The position numbers and the translations under genes were made by a program. A model generated the notes under the pieces. It saw nothing but the letters and a program-made list of their open reading frames with translations, did no database searches and had not been told where the DNA came from. A stretch of DNA of 64,000 nucleotides. It comes from Selaginella moellendorffii (Eukaryota; Streptophyta; Lycopodiopsida; Selaginellales; Selaginellaceae). The DNA is taken from NCBI RefSeq assembly GCF_000143415.4, contig NW_003314318.1:328971-392970 (forward strand), written 5' to 3'. This document shows, piece after piece, positions 43,203-59,091 of the stretch (position 1 is the stretch's first letter; the number at the start of each line of letters is the position of its first letter).

Positions 43203-45624
43203 TCAGCCATAGCCCCGAGACACGCTGAAAGGCTCCACGCGCGTCACGATGGGCTTGAAGCAACCTCGCTGTCCCTCACACACGTTTAATCCCTGCTCGC
43301 TGGCCTCTGCTGCCTCGTTGGACCTGGCCTTTTTCAGCGTGCTCTTGATCAGATCTTGGAGGTTGATCTCGAGTAGAACCGGGAGAATCCTGCTCGGAGC
43401 AGCAGGCAAGTCAACCGCGGCACCATTTTTCATCGCTGCATCATCGTGACTTAGTCCTCCAGCCCGCTCATTGTCCGACTTGTTGCTGGAAGTGCCAGCC
43501 GAGGAAGTAACTCGGTCACACGAGGCCTCGTCTCCTGATACGTCACCGTCCAGCCGACGGCTTCCCCGAGATCTGTCGTCTTTCACGTCCCACGTTGACT
43601 CGTCCGTCTCGTCCAGGCGTGGCTTGACGTTGCGCCCCTGTTGCTGTGACATTGCTGTACCAACGCGTGACAGACCAGTGTGATAGTCATCGTGATTGTT
43701 ATCGTTGCCACTCGAGTTCTCTTTCTTCTCGACGGGAACAGTGTCCATGGCACCCCACCTTCCATCTGGCCAGATTAAAACCGCTGGAATATTGCCAGGC
43801 AACGCTTTGAGTATCCTGGAGATAGAAAACAGTGAGCAGGTAGTTTGAACGATGACAAACACAGCGAATAAAAAATCTGGGAAAATCTGGGGGAGGAGAT
43901 TGCGACAAGCCGACAACTTCACCTTAAAATAAAGCCGTCCACTACGATCTGGGGCCAAGTGGCATCAGAGCCACAATATGGACATCGCCACATTGTAGCT
44001 TCTGTTTGTTTATCAATACCAGCTGCAAGCTCCGCATTTTCCTGAAAATTATGCCATCAGCGTACGTCAGGAAACACATGTTAGCGATCGAGAATATAAT
44101 CACCTTCAAGTAGCACTCCAAGTCAAAGCAAGTTAAGTGCGTGCATGAGATTCCTCGTGCAGGGACCTGGAGACAGTATCACTGTTAATTACGAAAACTC
44201 TTTCCAGGAAACTTCTATTCCATCCACCTTTAAACGCGACCCAGATAATGGGCACTGCGTAGAGACTGTAAAACAGGACATAGAATTATCGGGATATTTA
44301 AAAGAGAGGAAGACACTCTTACCGGGTACTGCAGTAGCGTCGATGCAAGGAGCAGGATTCTTTTTGAAAGAAGGTAGAATCTGTCGTTCGCGCAGAGCCC
44401 GTCGAACCTGCTCGGAAGGAATGTGATATGAATCAGGCATACAGTTCCACTCCAGGTAATTAATGTTACCAACCAGCGCATTCACTCCTTCGGACAGCAC
44501 CAACTCGTTACTCAATTTCTCGTCGTTGTAAACTGCGTATTCATCGGACGAACTTGACAAGGACGGATCATCCGCTTTTCTGGCACGCTGATTGTCACTT
44601 TGCATGGGCTGCCAACAAACAAGTCGTGCTCAAACCCAAGAGAGCATTAAAGAACAGTTGTTACCATGCTCGTTTCGAGAAGAGGTAGATTGTTTCGTGG
44701 TTTTGACCGTCTCTCCAGCCATGTCCCTGCCTTTTGTCGCACTTGCTTGCACTGGTATATGCGTTCTTCGAGAATCTCCCACTGGAAAGGAGAGAAACAC
44801 GCCCAGCTCTTCTCAAGTGCACTACACAGGATGTCCACAGACTTTAGGACCTGAGAGTAAAATACATTAGAAAAAACTAACAGTATGAGTTATGTTGTTG
44901 AGAAGAAGATCTATAAAGCTTACCTCCGAGTCAGGCAGGATGTTAAGCGTTTGGCACACAAGACTACAACATATGACGGGAAGTATCGCGACTATGGCGG
45001 TAAAAAGAAAGCGTTGCAAAGCTTGCGGAGGTGGTTTGGTCCTCCTCAACATCTTCAAGAGCCAAGACGCCCACCTTGCGGGGAGCTCTCGCGAGCCTCT
45101 TTCCCACCTGCAAAGCATCCTCTCAGGCGCGTCTACTGAGCTCAAAGAGAAACGCAAAACGTTTACCTTTGCAGGATAAACATCTGAGAGACGCCAACTT
45201 TGAGATGCTGGACCAGCCTGCGGTGCCGCTCGGCGTGTCCGCGCGAGCTCTTCCGTCCAAACACTCTCTTTTGCCTCCGCAAGATCGCTCGGGCAACATC
45301 CTCAAGCGAACCGACCTCGTCATCCCACACGCAAGTCCTTTGGCCTTTGTTTTCCAAGGCCGGCTTGCGAGAGGCAAGCTGATGGAACTTCCTCTTTTTG
45401 GCGGCGGCGCTGGGAGGAATGGAGTCCCCAGACGCTACCACCATAGCTGCCAGATTGAAGAAACTCTCGGGCTGTCCCTCGAACGACGCCAGTGGAAGCG
45501 CTCGAGCGGCATCTGGAGCATTTGCAGGGACAATCTCCTGTAACACCCGGCCGCACGAATCCAGGACCTTTCCAGACCTGGAAACGACGTAGGACAGGCA
45601 CTCTCCCAGCTGAGCGGCAGTCAT
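43203..45624 (-). CDS. SP-RING (PIAS/Siz-type) protein, probable SUMO E3 ligase
   Basis: Multi-exon gene from ATG 45622-45624 (MTAAQLGECLSYVVSRSG) to TGA 43203-43205. The SP-RING is split over three exons: VSTQCPLSGSRLK, VPARGISCTHLTCFDLECYLK and ENAELAAGIDKQTEATMWRC then PYCGSDATWPQIVVDGFIL. The C-T-H-L-T-C and CPYC zinc ligands are intact. Upstream exons are helical and unrecognised (LVCQTLNILPDSE, VLKSVDILCSALEKSWACFSPF). The C-terminus is hydrophilic (SSGNDNNHDDYH...). No SAP, PHD or PINIT domain is recognisable, so it is neither a standard SIZ1 nor clearly PIAL. The exon joining at 45120-45180 is uncertain. Confidence 0.75.
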
Positions 45625-45937
45625 CTCGATTCTCGATCTACAGTAACTCCTGCAAAAAATCGATCGACATTTCGGTCGGCGCCATCGATATTTCGCCAGA
45701 ATGCGCCATACCTCTCGATCGAAGCGCAAAACCCTAGTGCTAGAAAAATCCTGTAATATTACTTTCCCCTTGGGTGACGTGGTCTCATAGAAATGCAGAT
45801 AATGATCTCGATCACAATGACGTGGACGGCCAGTAAACCGCCACGTTAGCAAGAATATCAGCCGTCCGATCAGATCAATCAAGCAAAAAAACTTTAGCAA
45901 AGAATAAATACATTGGTAAGGTTGGCCCGATTTTTCG

Positions 45938-48900
45938 CTAAGCCCAACGTCGCTTCCTCGCCGGTCTCTCGTGCTTAAACTCCGACGTATCGGCCTGGAT
46001 GGAAGCTTTGTCGTTGGTTTTCTTCGTCTTCTCGGCGGAGCTATCGGGCTTTTGCGACTGGAACCTCTCGCGCCTCTTCGCGAATGGATCCACTTCTTGC
46101 TTGGGCTTCTCTCCACTGCTCGCTGCCGATGATCCAGCCAGAGTCGTCGCGGATCCTTTCACTGGATCCTGGGACCTGGCAGCAACCTTCCCAAGTTTCT
46201 CTTCCTGATCATCGATCGTCGGCCTTTCCCTGTTAAGCCTCTCCATCTTGGACCTGCCTTTCCTGTGCTTATCATCGTCATCCCCCTCGTCGGAGTAGTA
46301 ACTGTCATCTCCTCCCCGGCCGCCGTGATGAGCTTCGCTCCTGGAAGATCGCTTCTTCTCGTGTGCCACCGTTGTCACCGCCGCGGCTGCCTCGTCCTCG
46401 GTGGTCTCTCTGGCTTGCACCTGTAAAAAATCCATCAATCAAACCAACACCCTCGGCTAAGTCTCCGGTTTCATCAGTTCATCTGAGCTTGAAAGAGTCA
46501 CGATTAGAGACGAAAGGCAGAAACGCCAGTCACGTAAACATATATGAGCCTGCCTAGCCGTATGAAAAAAAAAGGAGAGAAGAAAGCTGCCTGCCTGCCT
46601 AGCATGATCAAAATGCATCATATGTACATACACAGGCAGTCAGCTAGAAAACGAAATCGCAAAAGTATATAACCGACGATGCCAAGGGGGAGATCAGCTT
46701 CATGCAGGCGATACGAGTACCTTCTCTGCATGGACACTTTTCTGATAATCATCAGTCTTCCGCTTCTTCCTCTCCTTTTCATCCAAGTAGTCGGAAGTCG
46801 AGCCATTTCGCCTGCTGCTATCGTCCCTGCCTCTGCTGCTCCATCCATACTTGTCTCTGTACACCCGCTCTTCCTCCTTGTATCTATCATCCGAGTGTTC
46901 TCGTCCGCCACGAGAGCTTCCACCGCGGTGGTCGTACGAGTACTCTTCCTCGTCGCGATAGTCTTTCCGATCAGAGTGCTTACTTCTCCGGCGCAGATAC
47001 TCGTCTTCCTCTTCATAACCATGGCGTCTGCTCCGATCCGAGTACCTGTCTTCTTCTCTGTCCCTCCTCTCGTAGCCGTCGTCGTAAGCAGACCTTCGCT
47101 TCTGAGGGTCATCCCGGTCTCTGTCCCGTTTCCAGGACTCCTCCCTGTCCTTCCGGGGATGGTACTCCTCTGCCTTGTCTCTTTTCCGTCCTTCGTCTTC
47201 CCTTCTGCTGCTGCGCGAGACATCTTCCTCCTTCCCTCTCGACCTTCGAGCTTCCTCTTCCTTCCACCTCACGTCGTCCCGTTCTCGATAAGATTTTTTT
47301 GCCCAGTCCTCATCCTTCCGTTGATCTTTTTCCCCTCGCTCCGATCTTTTGTACTTGTCGTCGCTGGCAGCTTTCGCCTGCCATGAGTGCCGGTCTCCTT
47401 CGCCATTATTTTCCTTGCGACTTCGATGCCTGGACTTGTGATCTTCGTCATCACTGTAGCTGGACCTCTCGACCTCACTCGGTTTTTTGTGCCCCTCCTT
47501 TTGTGAACGTGAATCGGAGTATCTCCGTCCCTGGTCATGTTTGTCCTCAGAAAGAGGTTTCTTGTGCTCATCAGACTTCTCTTCGTCCTCAGTCTTCGCC
47601 TGATCTCGACTGCCTCTCGAACGTCTGTCATCCTTCGCATCCCTGCTATCTGCATGCTTGCGGTCGTCTTTGACAGCAACACTGCCACTGCTATGTTCGT
47701 CATCTAGTCCCGCGCGCCCCTGCGAACTTCTGTTTGATGCTCTCCTGAAACCAGTAAAAGGTGCTCTCAGACCTTGATTACAAACAGAAAACTAAGCCTA
47801 CCTTGGCTCATTAAAATCATTAGGAGCACCAACTGAAAATCCTTCTGGCCGCATCTGCAATGGGAGTGGAGGCATTCCAGGCTCGTAGAATGGCGGCCTC
47901 ATGACTCCGCCCCTGCACAATCATGTTTTAAAGATCAGAAAACGTAACGTAAAAGCGCACCTGCCACCAAAGCCCCCCGGAAACATTCGATGGTATGGAC
48001 CTCGCGGTCTTCCCATTGGAAAAAAAGGAGGAACTTCTGCATCCATATACGGGTTTCTTCCCAACAGAGGCCCTGCCCGCGGGTCTGGCCCATCTTGTTC
48101 ATGGCCCATGTCGTAATCACTCTCACCCATGTCCATTCGATCAAGAAAAGGCACGGGGGTCTCCACTTCTACGTCTTTCAAGACTATCTGCAAAGTCACA
48201 AATTAGCCTGAATAATCCTGCCGAAAACACTCACCTCTATAATATCACTAGAGTCACGATTTCTGCCACGCCTAAGATCGTAGGATGGTCGCCTCTCTCC
48301 TACTCCACCTTCCACTTGAATTGCACGACCAATTGGCTGTTTCAACGATGTTAAAAAAAATTCGCGTAGAAAGAATGTATTCACCTGTTCCGAACGACCA
48401 CTTTCATAAACACTGATTTTGCTTTGCATCGTAGCCTCCAGTCGAAGTTGACTCTGCAGTCAACCTTGAGATAAAAATGCGAGGAGAATTATAGCATACC
48501 AGTTGCTGACAATATTGCCTCCATGAATTCTCATTGAAGCCAAAATTGAAGTAGTCAGTGATATCCGCAGTAACATTCCTCCATGGTTTATCGTCCATAG
48601 CATCCAAGTCCATATCAAAAACAGTCCTGGACATTCCGGGAAAGAAAGAAGCTTACACATTAGACGTACTTTTTAGCTTACTTGGTTGGGGGAAGATGAA
48701 ACTCTGTATGCGGATAGCCACTAGGACCAGACCAAGGCCTTGACGGACCAGAACCAAGAAGCGGAGGTCCCTTTCCAGGACCCCAAGGACCCGGAGGAAA
48801 AGTTCCTCTTCCCAGTCCCGGACCAGGGGCACTGTTCATGGCAGGACCAGACATTGGAGCTCGCACATACTGCAGTTCAATGGCGCATCACAATCAGGGT

Positions 48901-49534
48901 TGCTAACCAAACAAAAGAAAAGAAAAAAACGAGGTACCTTGAACTGTGCATGATGCATAAACTTCCCGGGCGGGCGCAGAGGACCACCAGGATTTACCAC
49001 AGGTGGCCTAGCAGCACCAACTTGATCGCCAGGCAGCAAACCAGGAGGCAAAATCCCAGGAGGACCTCCCAGAGGAACTCCGAGAGGCGGCTGCGACGGT
49101 GGAACTTGATCCGACTGAGTGGATTGCTCGTCCAACCAGGGCTGGTTTGCGGTCGGTACTTCTTCCGCTTCCTCATTGCTCTCACCCAGGGCTGGAGCCT
49201 CGGCCTCTGGAGGAGCGCGCTTGACATTGTTGAGCACAATCTGGAGATCATCGTCACTGTCGCTCTCGGACCCCTCGGCAGCATTTCTTCCGGACTCGTC
49301 GTCCGAGAATTCTTCGCCCCGATTACCAGCTCCTTTGGCCGACCCATTGTTTAAAGAACCTCCAGCGGCGGCCCTGGCGCTATCATCCCCGCCAAAGCCA
49401 GGATAATCGTCCTCGTCCTCCTCTTCCAAGCTGAATCCAGGCGCTGGAGCTGCCGCTGGAGCGCGCGGGGCCTCGGCGTCGCCGCTCCCGCCCAATCCAG
49501 CATAGAGATCTCCAAAATCGTCGTCTTCGTCCAT
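45938..49534 (-). CDS. FIP1-like polyadenylation factor with long RS/RD/RE-rich tail
   Basis: Multi-exon gene from ATG 49532-49534 (MDEDDDFGDLYAGLGGSGDA) to TAG 45938-45940 (ARKRRWA). The acidic N-terminus and DDDLQIVLNNVKRAP are followed by the FIP1 motif DKPWRNVTADITDYFNFGFN-ENSWRQYCQQL, then SDIIEIVLKDVEVETPVP. The final part is a very long charged region of Arg, Asp, Glu and Ser (SRHRSRKENN, RERDDVRWKEEEARRSRGK). This matches the plant FIPS5/FIP1[V] type, which tethers poly(A) polymerase within the 3'-end processing complex. The tail is encoded in a few long exons and is probably disordered. Confidence 0.92.
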
Positions 49535-49696
49535 AGCCCCGGACCCGAGAACACCCGCTGCTGTGCTCACCGCCTAGATTCTACTCCCTAGTCCCATTCT
49601 CATACCGGATTCCAGGCCCGGAGGATCGCAGACGCGCCATGCACAGATTCGCCCCTCGCCCCAAAAACCCTAACCCGAGAAACCCTAGAAATAAAT

Positions 49697-51571
49697 CTAA
49701 GAGGCTAAAGATTTTCTCAAGCACATCCAATCGATAGAATCGGGTACAAAGGGCATGGTTTCCATGAGCTCTCGCGCGTGAGAGAAGTAGCGAGCTTGAC
49801 AAAGCACATTAATCATGGCTGAGAAGTGGATCTTCGTGGATTCGATGTTAAAATCCGAGAGCATGGAATGGAAGAAGCTCCGAGCTGTAAAGACACTGCC
49901 ACACGCCGCAAGAATGTTTGCGAAGGACGTCTTGTCTGGTGTTTCTGTAAAGATCATCTCATGGAAGAGATCAAACGCGTGTTGTGGATTCGAAGTCTGG
50001 GATAAACCCGCCAGAATCGCATTCCACGAGATTAAATCGCGTTCCGGCATGGAATCAAAGAGCTTTCTTGCTAGAAGAATTTGACCATTCTGGCAATGTG
50101 CGGAGATCAAGGCGTTCCACAAGACAATGCTCTTCTCCAAAGATTGATCAAATAAATTTCTAGCCTCTTCCAACTTCCTGTTTTGTGCCAAAACCTTTAT
50201 CATCAAACTGTAAGAAAACATGTTCCATTCTGGCATGCTGACAAATATACTCTTTGATTGATCAAAATGCCCGGATTGGGCATATGCTGTAAGTAAGCTT
50301 GTCCAAGAGACAATGTCGTGTTTTTTGAAGGAATCAAAAAGATACTTACATTCTTCTAAATAATAGTTCTGAGCACAAGCACCTAGCATTGCATTAAACG
50401 AAATAACATTGATTTCTCTTAATCCAGAGAAGATTTCTAGCGCTTCTATTATATGCCCAGTTCGGGCATACGCCGAGAACATTATCGTCGATGCAACAGC
50501 ATCATCCTCTTGCCGCGAACAGTAAAGATGCTTCAACTCGTTTAGATCTCCGTGTCGTGATAACGCACCTAGCATCAAGTTCCAAGAGAGTGAATCCCTC
50601 TCGGGCATTTGATCAAACAGAGATTTCACACTCCAGAGCTCCCGATCTCTGGGGGCAAATGCAGAAAGCAGCGAATTCCAAGATACAAGATTCCTAACCT
50701 CCATCGCATCAAAGATCTCCTTTGCTCGCTTCGAATCGCCGTCCCGAGCGTGTGAATTCAGCATCGCAGTGGAAGAAATCACATCAAACTCTGGCATCGC
50801 CCGGCCGAAGAACTCTCGCGCTATCCTAGTTTTAAATTTGGAATATACCGTTAGCATCGCGGTCCAAGAGACGAGATCCCACATTGGCATGGAATCAAAG
50901 AGAGCTTTGGCTTCGCAAATATGCCCGTTCTCGGCATATGCTATTAACACAGTGGCCGAGGAAGCAAGATCTTTCTGCGGCATAGATTGAAACACGTCAC
51001 GCAATCCGGGAATGTCACCAATCCGACGGTAGAGATCAAGCAGAATTGTCCAGGAGATGTAGTTCCACCCTGGCATAGAATCAAAAAGATTCTTTGTCTC
51101 GACAAGATGCCCGGTCCGGGAATATGCCCGGAGCATCGTCGTCCAGGTGATTATGTCCCTCTCGGGCATTCTGTCGAAGAAATCTTTCGCTTGCTGCGTA
51201 GAGCCATTTTGCGCCAAAGCATCCAGCATTGCCGTCATGGAGAAGAGGGTTTTGTGGGGCAAGGATTCGAACACGGTACTGGCCTTGTCAAGATGGCCGG
51301 CCCGGGCATATGCCGCGAGCATGAAAACCCTAGAGAAGGAGTTCTTGGCGCCGTCGGGAATCGCCGCGAAGATCCTCGCCGCGTCGCCAATGCTGCCGAT
51401 GCGGCCATACATCTGGAGCAGCAAATTCGAGAGGTAGAGATCGCGATTGGGAATGAGAGACTCGATTCTCCGTGCTGATGCTAGGGTCTTGCAGTTTTTG
51501 ATGAGGCGAATGGATTCCTCCCTGGTAATCGCGGCGGGGTTGATCGAGACGAGCGATCCAGGCAACGGCAT
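49697..51571 (-). CDS. PPR protein 3, tandem short repeats, ends before E1
   Basis: Intronless, 624 residues from ATG 51569-51571. The start (SIRLIKNCKTLASARRIESLI, LYLSNLLLQMYGRIGSIGDAARIF) is laid out like that of PPR protein 2. Repeats of about 31 residues follow (MPERDIITWTTMLRAYSRTGHLVETKNLF). The protein ends MPFVPDSIDWMCLRKSLAS, cutting off at the first residues of E1. No E+ or DYW domain. Either such short forms work with a DYW partner, or the end is truncated. The start codon is 83 bp from that of alanyl-tRNA synthetase on the other strand. Confidence 0.92.
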   Translation of the reverse strand: MPLPGSLVSINPAAITREESIRLIKNCKTLASARRIESLIPNRDLYLSNLLLQMYGRIGSIGDAARIFAAIPDGAKNSFSRVFMLAAYARAGHLDKASTVFESLPHKTLFSMTAMLDALAQNGSTQQAKDFFDRMPERDIITWTTMLRAYSRTGHLVETKNLFDSMPGWNYISWTILLDLYRRIGDIPGLRDVFQSMPQKDLASSATVLIAYAENGHICEAKALFDSMPMWDLVSWTAMLTVYSKFKTRIAREFFGRAMPEFDVISSTAMLNSHARDGDSKRAKEIFDAMEVRNLVSWNSLLSAFAPRDRELWSVKSLFDQMPERDSLSWNLMLGALSRHGDLNELKHLYCSRQEDDAVASTIMFSAYARTGHIIEALEIFSGLREINVISFNAMLGACAQNYYLEECKYLFDSFKKHDIVSWTSLLTAYAQSGHFDQSKSIFVSMPEWNMFSYSLMIKVLAQNRKLEEARNLFDQSLEKSIVLWNALISAHCQNGQILLARKLFDSMPERDLISWNAILAGLSQTSNPQHAFDLFHEMIFTETPDKTSFANILAACGSVFTARSFFHSMLSDFNIESTKIHFSAMINVLCQARYFSHARELMETMPFVPDSIDWMCLRKSLAS

Positions 51572-51654
51572 TTTCTCCCTCCATTTAACAAGGGCCGCAA
51601 GGAAGCTTAGCCCTAGAACAGAGCTTTCTTCCTTGCCCTAAGCAGGAGGGCGCG
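51572..51654. promoter_or_regulatory. 83-bp divergent interval between PPR3 and AlaRS
   Basis: Two opposite start codons flank 83 bp with CCCTAGAAC and CCCTAAGC, weak telo-box-like elements. No TATA box is seen. A shared promoter is inferred. Confidence 0.45.
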
Positions 51655-55718
<4,064 letters not shown>

Positions 55719-56040
55719 CTTGGGCGCCTTATTTTGACCGGGTCTGTATTTCCCGGGAGTCGAACCAGATACCTCCTATAGTCTTGGAATTCTTTGTATT
55801 CCCAGGAATCGATCCTAAAACCTATCCATTCTTGGTCAATCAGGGTTTAGATTCGCGGAGCTCGCGAGTGGGAGGAGGCAGCGATTGCCTCGCCCTTCTT
55901 TCGGCAGCGGAGGAAGATCGTCTGATCGTCGGCAGCAGGAGGAATCCCTAGCTCTCTTTCTCGCGTTCTTGCCGGATTTGGTGCGCCAGGGGCGCGGATT
56001 AGTGGAGTGTGTGTGGAAATTTGTATGGAAGGTTGGATGT

Positions 56041-57512
56041 ATGGCGACCAAGGCGATCTCCTGCTCTATCTCCCGCTCCGTCTCGCCGATCTCCGTCCTG
56101 GCCAAGGCGGTGATCGCGCTGAGTCTGGAGCGGTCGGGAGGAAGAGCGGCGGGATTTCTTTCGGACGGCTTCGAGCCGGATACGTGCTGGAGGGGGGATT
56201 CTCCGGAATTTCTTGCGCGCCGCGAGTTTCTTCCTAAGCCCCGGGCTTCTTGCAGCGTCAGCGCATTCCAGGCCAGATCCGTCGTCAACAAGTATGTCCT
56301 TCCCGGATTCTTGCAGACGATGAAATGGCTGCCTTGCAACGAATTGCTGCGGTCTTCCAGCGATGACAAGAAGAAATCCTCTTCTTCCGCGAGGAAATTT
56401 CCCTGGGATGGAGGTACTGCTGATAATCTCGCAAAACATGCGGATGGGCGACGGTCCCTGGCATGGATGCGGCAATGGATGAAATTCGCGAGCGAAGATG
56501 GCAAGGATATCTTCGCGGCGGCAACGGTGTCAGTCATGTTTAAATGGCTGGTGGCCGAGCCCCGATTCATCCCGTCCGCCTCTATGTTCCCAACGCTGGA
56601 GATTGGCGATTGCATCTTCGCAGAAAAGGTAAGAGAGTTCCAAAGTTTTCGCCTTCTTCGTGTCCTTCGCTGACCTTTTTTCTCTCGTTTTTTATGCATC
56701 GTGTAGGTTTCTTACTACTTCAAGAAGCCAAACGTGAACGACATTGTGATTTTCAAGCCTCCGGAAGCCATGCAAGTGAGTAACACTCCTCCTTTTCCTT
56801 TCATCCAATCAAAGCTTTACAGAGATTTGGGGAATAGGATAGACAACGATGGAACTTTGTTTTCTTACGTGGTTCTTTTTGTGTAGGAGCGAGGCTACAG
56901 TTCCAGCGAGGTGTTCATCAAGCGTGTCGTTGCGGTGGAGGGTGACGTTGTTGAGGTCGGCTCAAGTTTTGCTTTGTCTTTCCTACCCTCCGCAACTGAT
57001 AACCAAGTTCCCGTTTTGCAGGCTCGTGATGGCAAGCTTGTTATCAACGGTGGTGCCAAAGACGAGGATTTCATCGCGGAACCTCTGAGCTATGACCTGG
57101 AGCCAATCGTGAGTTCGCCTGTCACGTCCTCTTGGTCGCTCTCTCAATTCACTCGTCCCACGTTTTTGTTTGCTTGCCCGCAGCCTGTTCCACAGGGATC
57201 AGTCTTCGTACTGGGTGATAACCGCAACAGGAGTGACGACTCACACATTTGGTGAGGAATCCTTTCAAGCTTTTGCTCCCAGCTCTACCTAAAGCTTCTT
57301 ATCCTTTCAGGGGTCCACTTCCGATTAATCATATCCTTGGCCGATTGGTTCTCCGCTACTGGCCTCCCAGTCCTCCCGGGGCAGCGGCCAAGTCCTCGTT
57401 TGGCGCGGAAGTTCCAGCAACTTTGCAGACGCTAATCGAGAAGGGGAGCCAGCTACTGACTTTCGGGACTCCGCAGCAGCAGCAGCACAAGCTCCTCCTC
57501 CACAACTCGTGA
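56041..57512 (+). CDS. Type I signal peptidase, thylakoid/plastid envelope (Plsp1-like)
   Basis: Six exons (56041-56628, 56707-56775, 56887-56955, 57022-57108, 57184-57251, 57311-57512), frame-consistent. The first 130 residues are Ser/Ala/Arg-rich, fitting a transit peptide (MATKAISCSISRSVSPISVL). A membrane segment (DIFAAATVSVMFKWLVAEP) precedes the catalytic Ser181 (PSASMFPTLEIGD). The general base Lys231 lies in FIKRVVAVEGDVVE, and box E in VFVLGDNRNRSDDSH. Plsp1-like enzymes mature lumenal proteins and Toc75. The Gln-rich tail (PQQQQHK) is unusual. An earlier ATG at 56024 is out of frame. Confidence 0.93.
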
Positions 57513-57869
57513 AGAAAAACAAGAACTTTAAGTGATCCTGTCGCTGGCGTTTCTCGATATCTCTTCTGGCTACGACGATTTATTTTCTTTTCTTCGGCGG
57601 ATAAGGCTCGCAGGCTCGTATTCGATCGGTAGTGCTCGCAAGCTGTCAAGGCTCTGATCGGATTTCCAGAAAAGGGATTTTATCTCCTGGACAGCGTTGA
57701 AAGGTGCGTAAGCTTATGGATCGATCGAAACGGCGATAAGAGAAACACTGAGGAGAGAGAAAAAAAGAGAGATAATTCTCTCCTCTTACTATATGGTTTT
57801 GCTTCTACCAAAAAAACCACCAAGAACACACTTGTTTTCTTCTATATGTGTGCTTTCGAAGTTTCTATC
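57513..57869. other. 3' flanks of two convergent genes
   Basis: This lies between the signal peptidase stop and the DUF506 stop. It contains GA-rich low complexity (57750-57775) and no supported gene. Confidence 0.5.
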
Positions 57870-58944
57870 TTAAGTCGCGACTGTCACGAGCTGGTGAGTT
57901 TCCTGGCGGATCATCCCGGCCTCGGCCAGCAGCGTCGCAAGGCCGGGCGATTTCTTGGATCTCGGATCGGAGCTCGCGGGCCTTTTCGATCGATCGATCT
58001 CGTCACTGGAGAAGCTGTTCTTCCAGTCGGATTGTTGTCTCGAGGGAGCTGGAGTTGGAGTTGGCGTTGGAAGAGGATTGGTTGTTCTCCGGTATGGCGA
58101 GAACCACTTCGCGGTGAGGTAGTCGGGTCTCCGCCAGGGAGGGAGCGTGAGACTTTGCGCCTTGAGCGAGCGTTTCATTGCGAGGGAGATGAGGTGGAGG
58201 AATTTGTGGAGCTCGTCCTCGGAGCCCACGAACACTGGCGGGATCTCGGCGAGGATCGCTTGGTATTCGTCGCTGGGGCGTGCGATCACGAACTGGGAGC
58301 TAAAATCTGTGTCGATGATCACTCGCTTGGAGCCGGCGTCGAGGAGGACGTCAATGTAGGCGTACGCTCCTGGAAGAGAGGAGAGAATCACGCTGTGAGA
58401 ACGCGAAAGGATAGAAATAGTTTGTAACCGACCTTTGGAGATTCCTTTCGATTGGCTCCAGCGCGATTTGCAAACGGCAGCATTGTATCCCATCGATCGG
58501 AGGTTCGCGGCGGTGCATCGCAAGCGCTGCTGCTCCGGATTCTCCGCCTCGGGCGTCACGATCTTCCCGGCACGATCCTTGGATCGCTCGACGTCGGCGG
58601 CGAGTTTCTGGAGATCGCCACTGCAAGAAGATCTCTGGAAGGAGAAGAAGAATTTCCGATATGAGAGGAGCGCAACTGCGATCAATCGATCTGTGCTTGC
58701 TTACCTGATGCAGAAGGAAATCTCGCAGCTCGTCGGCGAGATCTTGCGATTTGGCACTAGCATTAACTGGAGAGGGATCGCCGTTACAGCAACCGCTCAA
58801 GCGGCACTCCTCCTCCATGAAATCGTTCACCATCTCCTCCAAGAAGAGGGAGCTGGCCATCGCTTCGTGCTCGCTGCCGCTGCTATAGCAATCGCTCTCG
58901 AAATTTCGCTCATTACGATCGGAATGCCAAAGAATCCCTGGCAT
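57870..58944 (-). CDS. DUF506 (PDDEXK-like) plant protein
   Basis: Three exons on the minus strand from ATG 58942-58944 (MPGILWHSDRNERNFESD) to TAA 57870-57872. Exon 1 has the acidic motif LFLEEMVNDFMEEE. Exon 2 reads DLQKLAADVERSKDRAGKI and RCTAANLRSMGYNAAVCKSRW. Exon 3 reads GAYAYIDVLLDAGSKRVIIDTDF, then SSQFVIARPSDEYQAILAEIP and VFVGSEDELHKFLHLISLAMK. These are the conserved blocks of DUF506. Members respond to calcium, auxin and stress, and the biochemical role is unsettled. A TATA box (TTATATAA, 59092-59099) lies 148 bp upstream. Confidence 0.92.
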
Positions 58945-59091
58945 GGCCACGATCTAGAAACGAAAACGCCAAGAATGGAAAGAAGAGGATCGAGAAGAAG
59001 AGAAACGCGAAGAAGATCGAGCGATCTATGCTCTAGGCATGGAGAAAAATCTAGACCAGATGCAGAGAGACTAAGGAGAGATTATATAAGC

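Noticed and set aside
44885-45179. Plus-strand ORFs (84 and 95 codons) opposite the SP-RING gene
   Set aside because: They overlap exons of the minus-strand gene, have no domain and no supporting splice or promoter signals. They are probably open by chance.
46679-47673. Plus-strand ORFs of 235 and 323 codons opposite FIP1
   Set aside because: They are complements of the Arg/Asp/Ser repeat coding region of FIP1 and do not resemble any protein family.
55741-55790. Possible tRNA around GGGAGTCGAACC
   Set aside because: Only a T-arm-like string is present. No acceptor stem, D-arm or anticodon arm could be matched.
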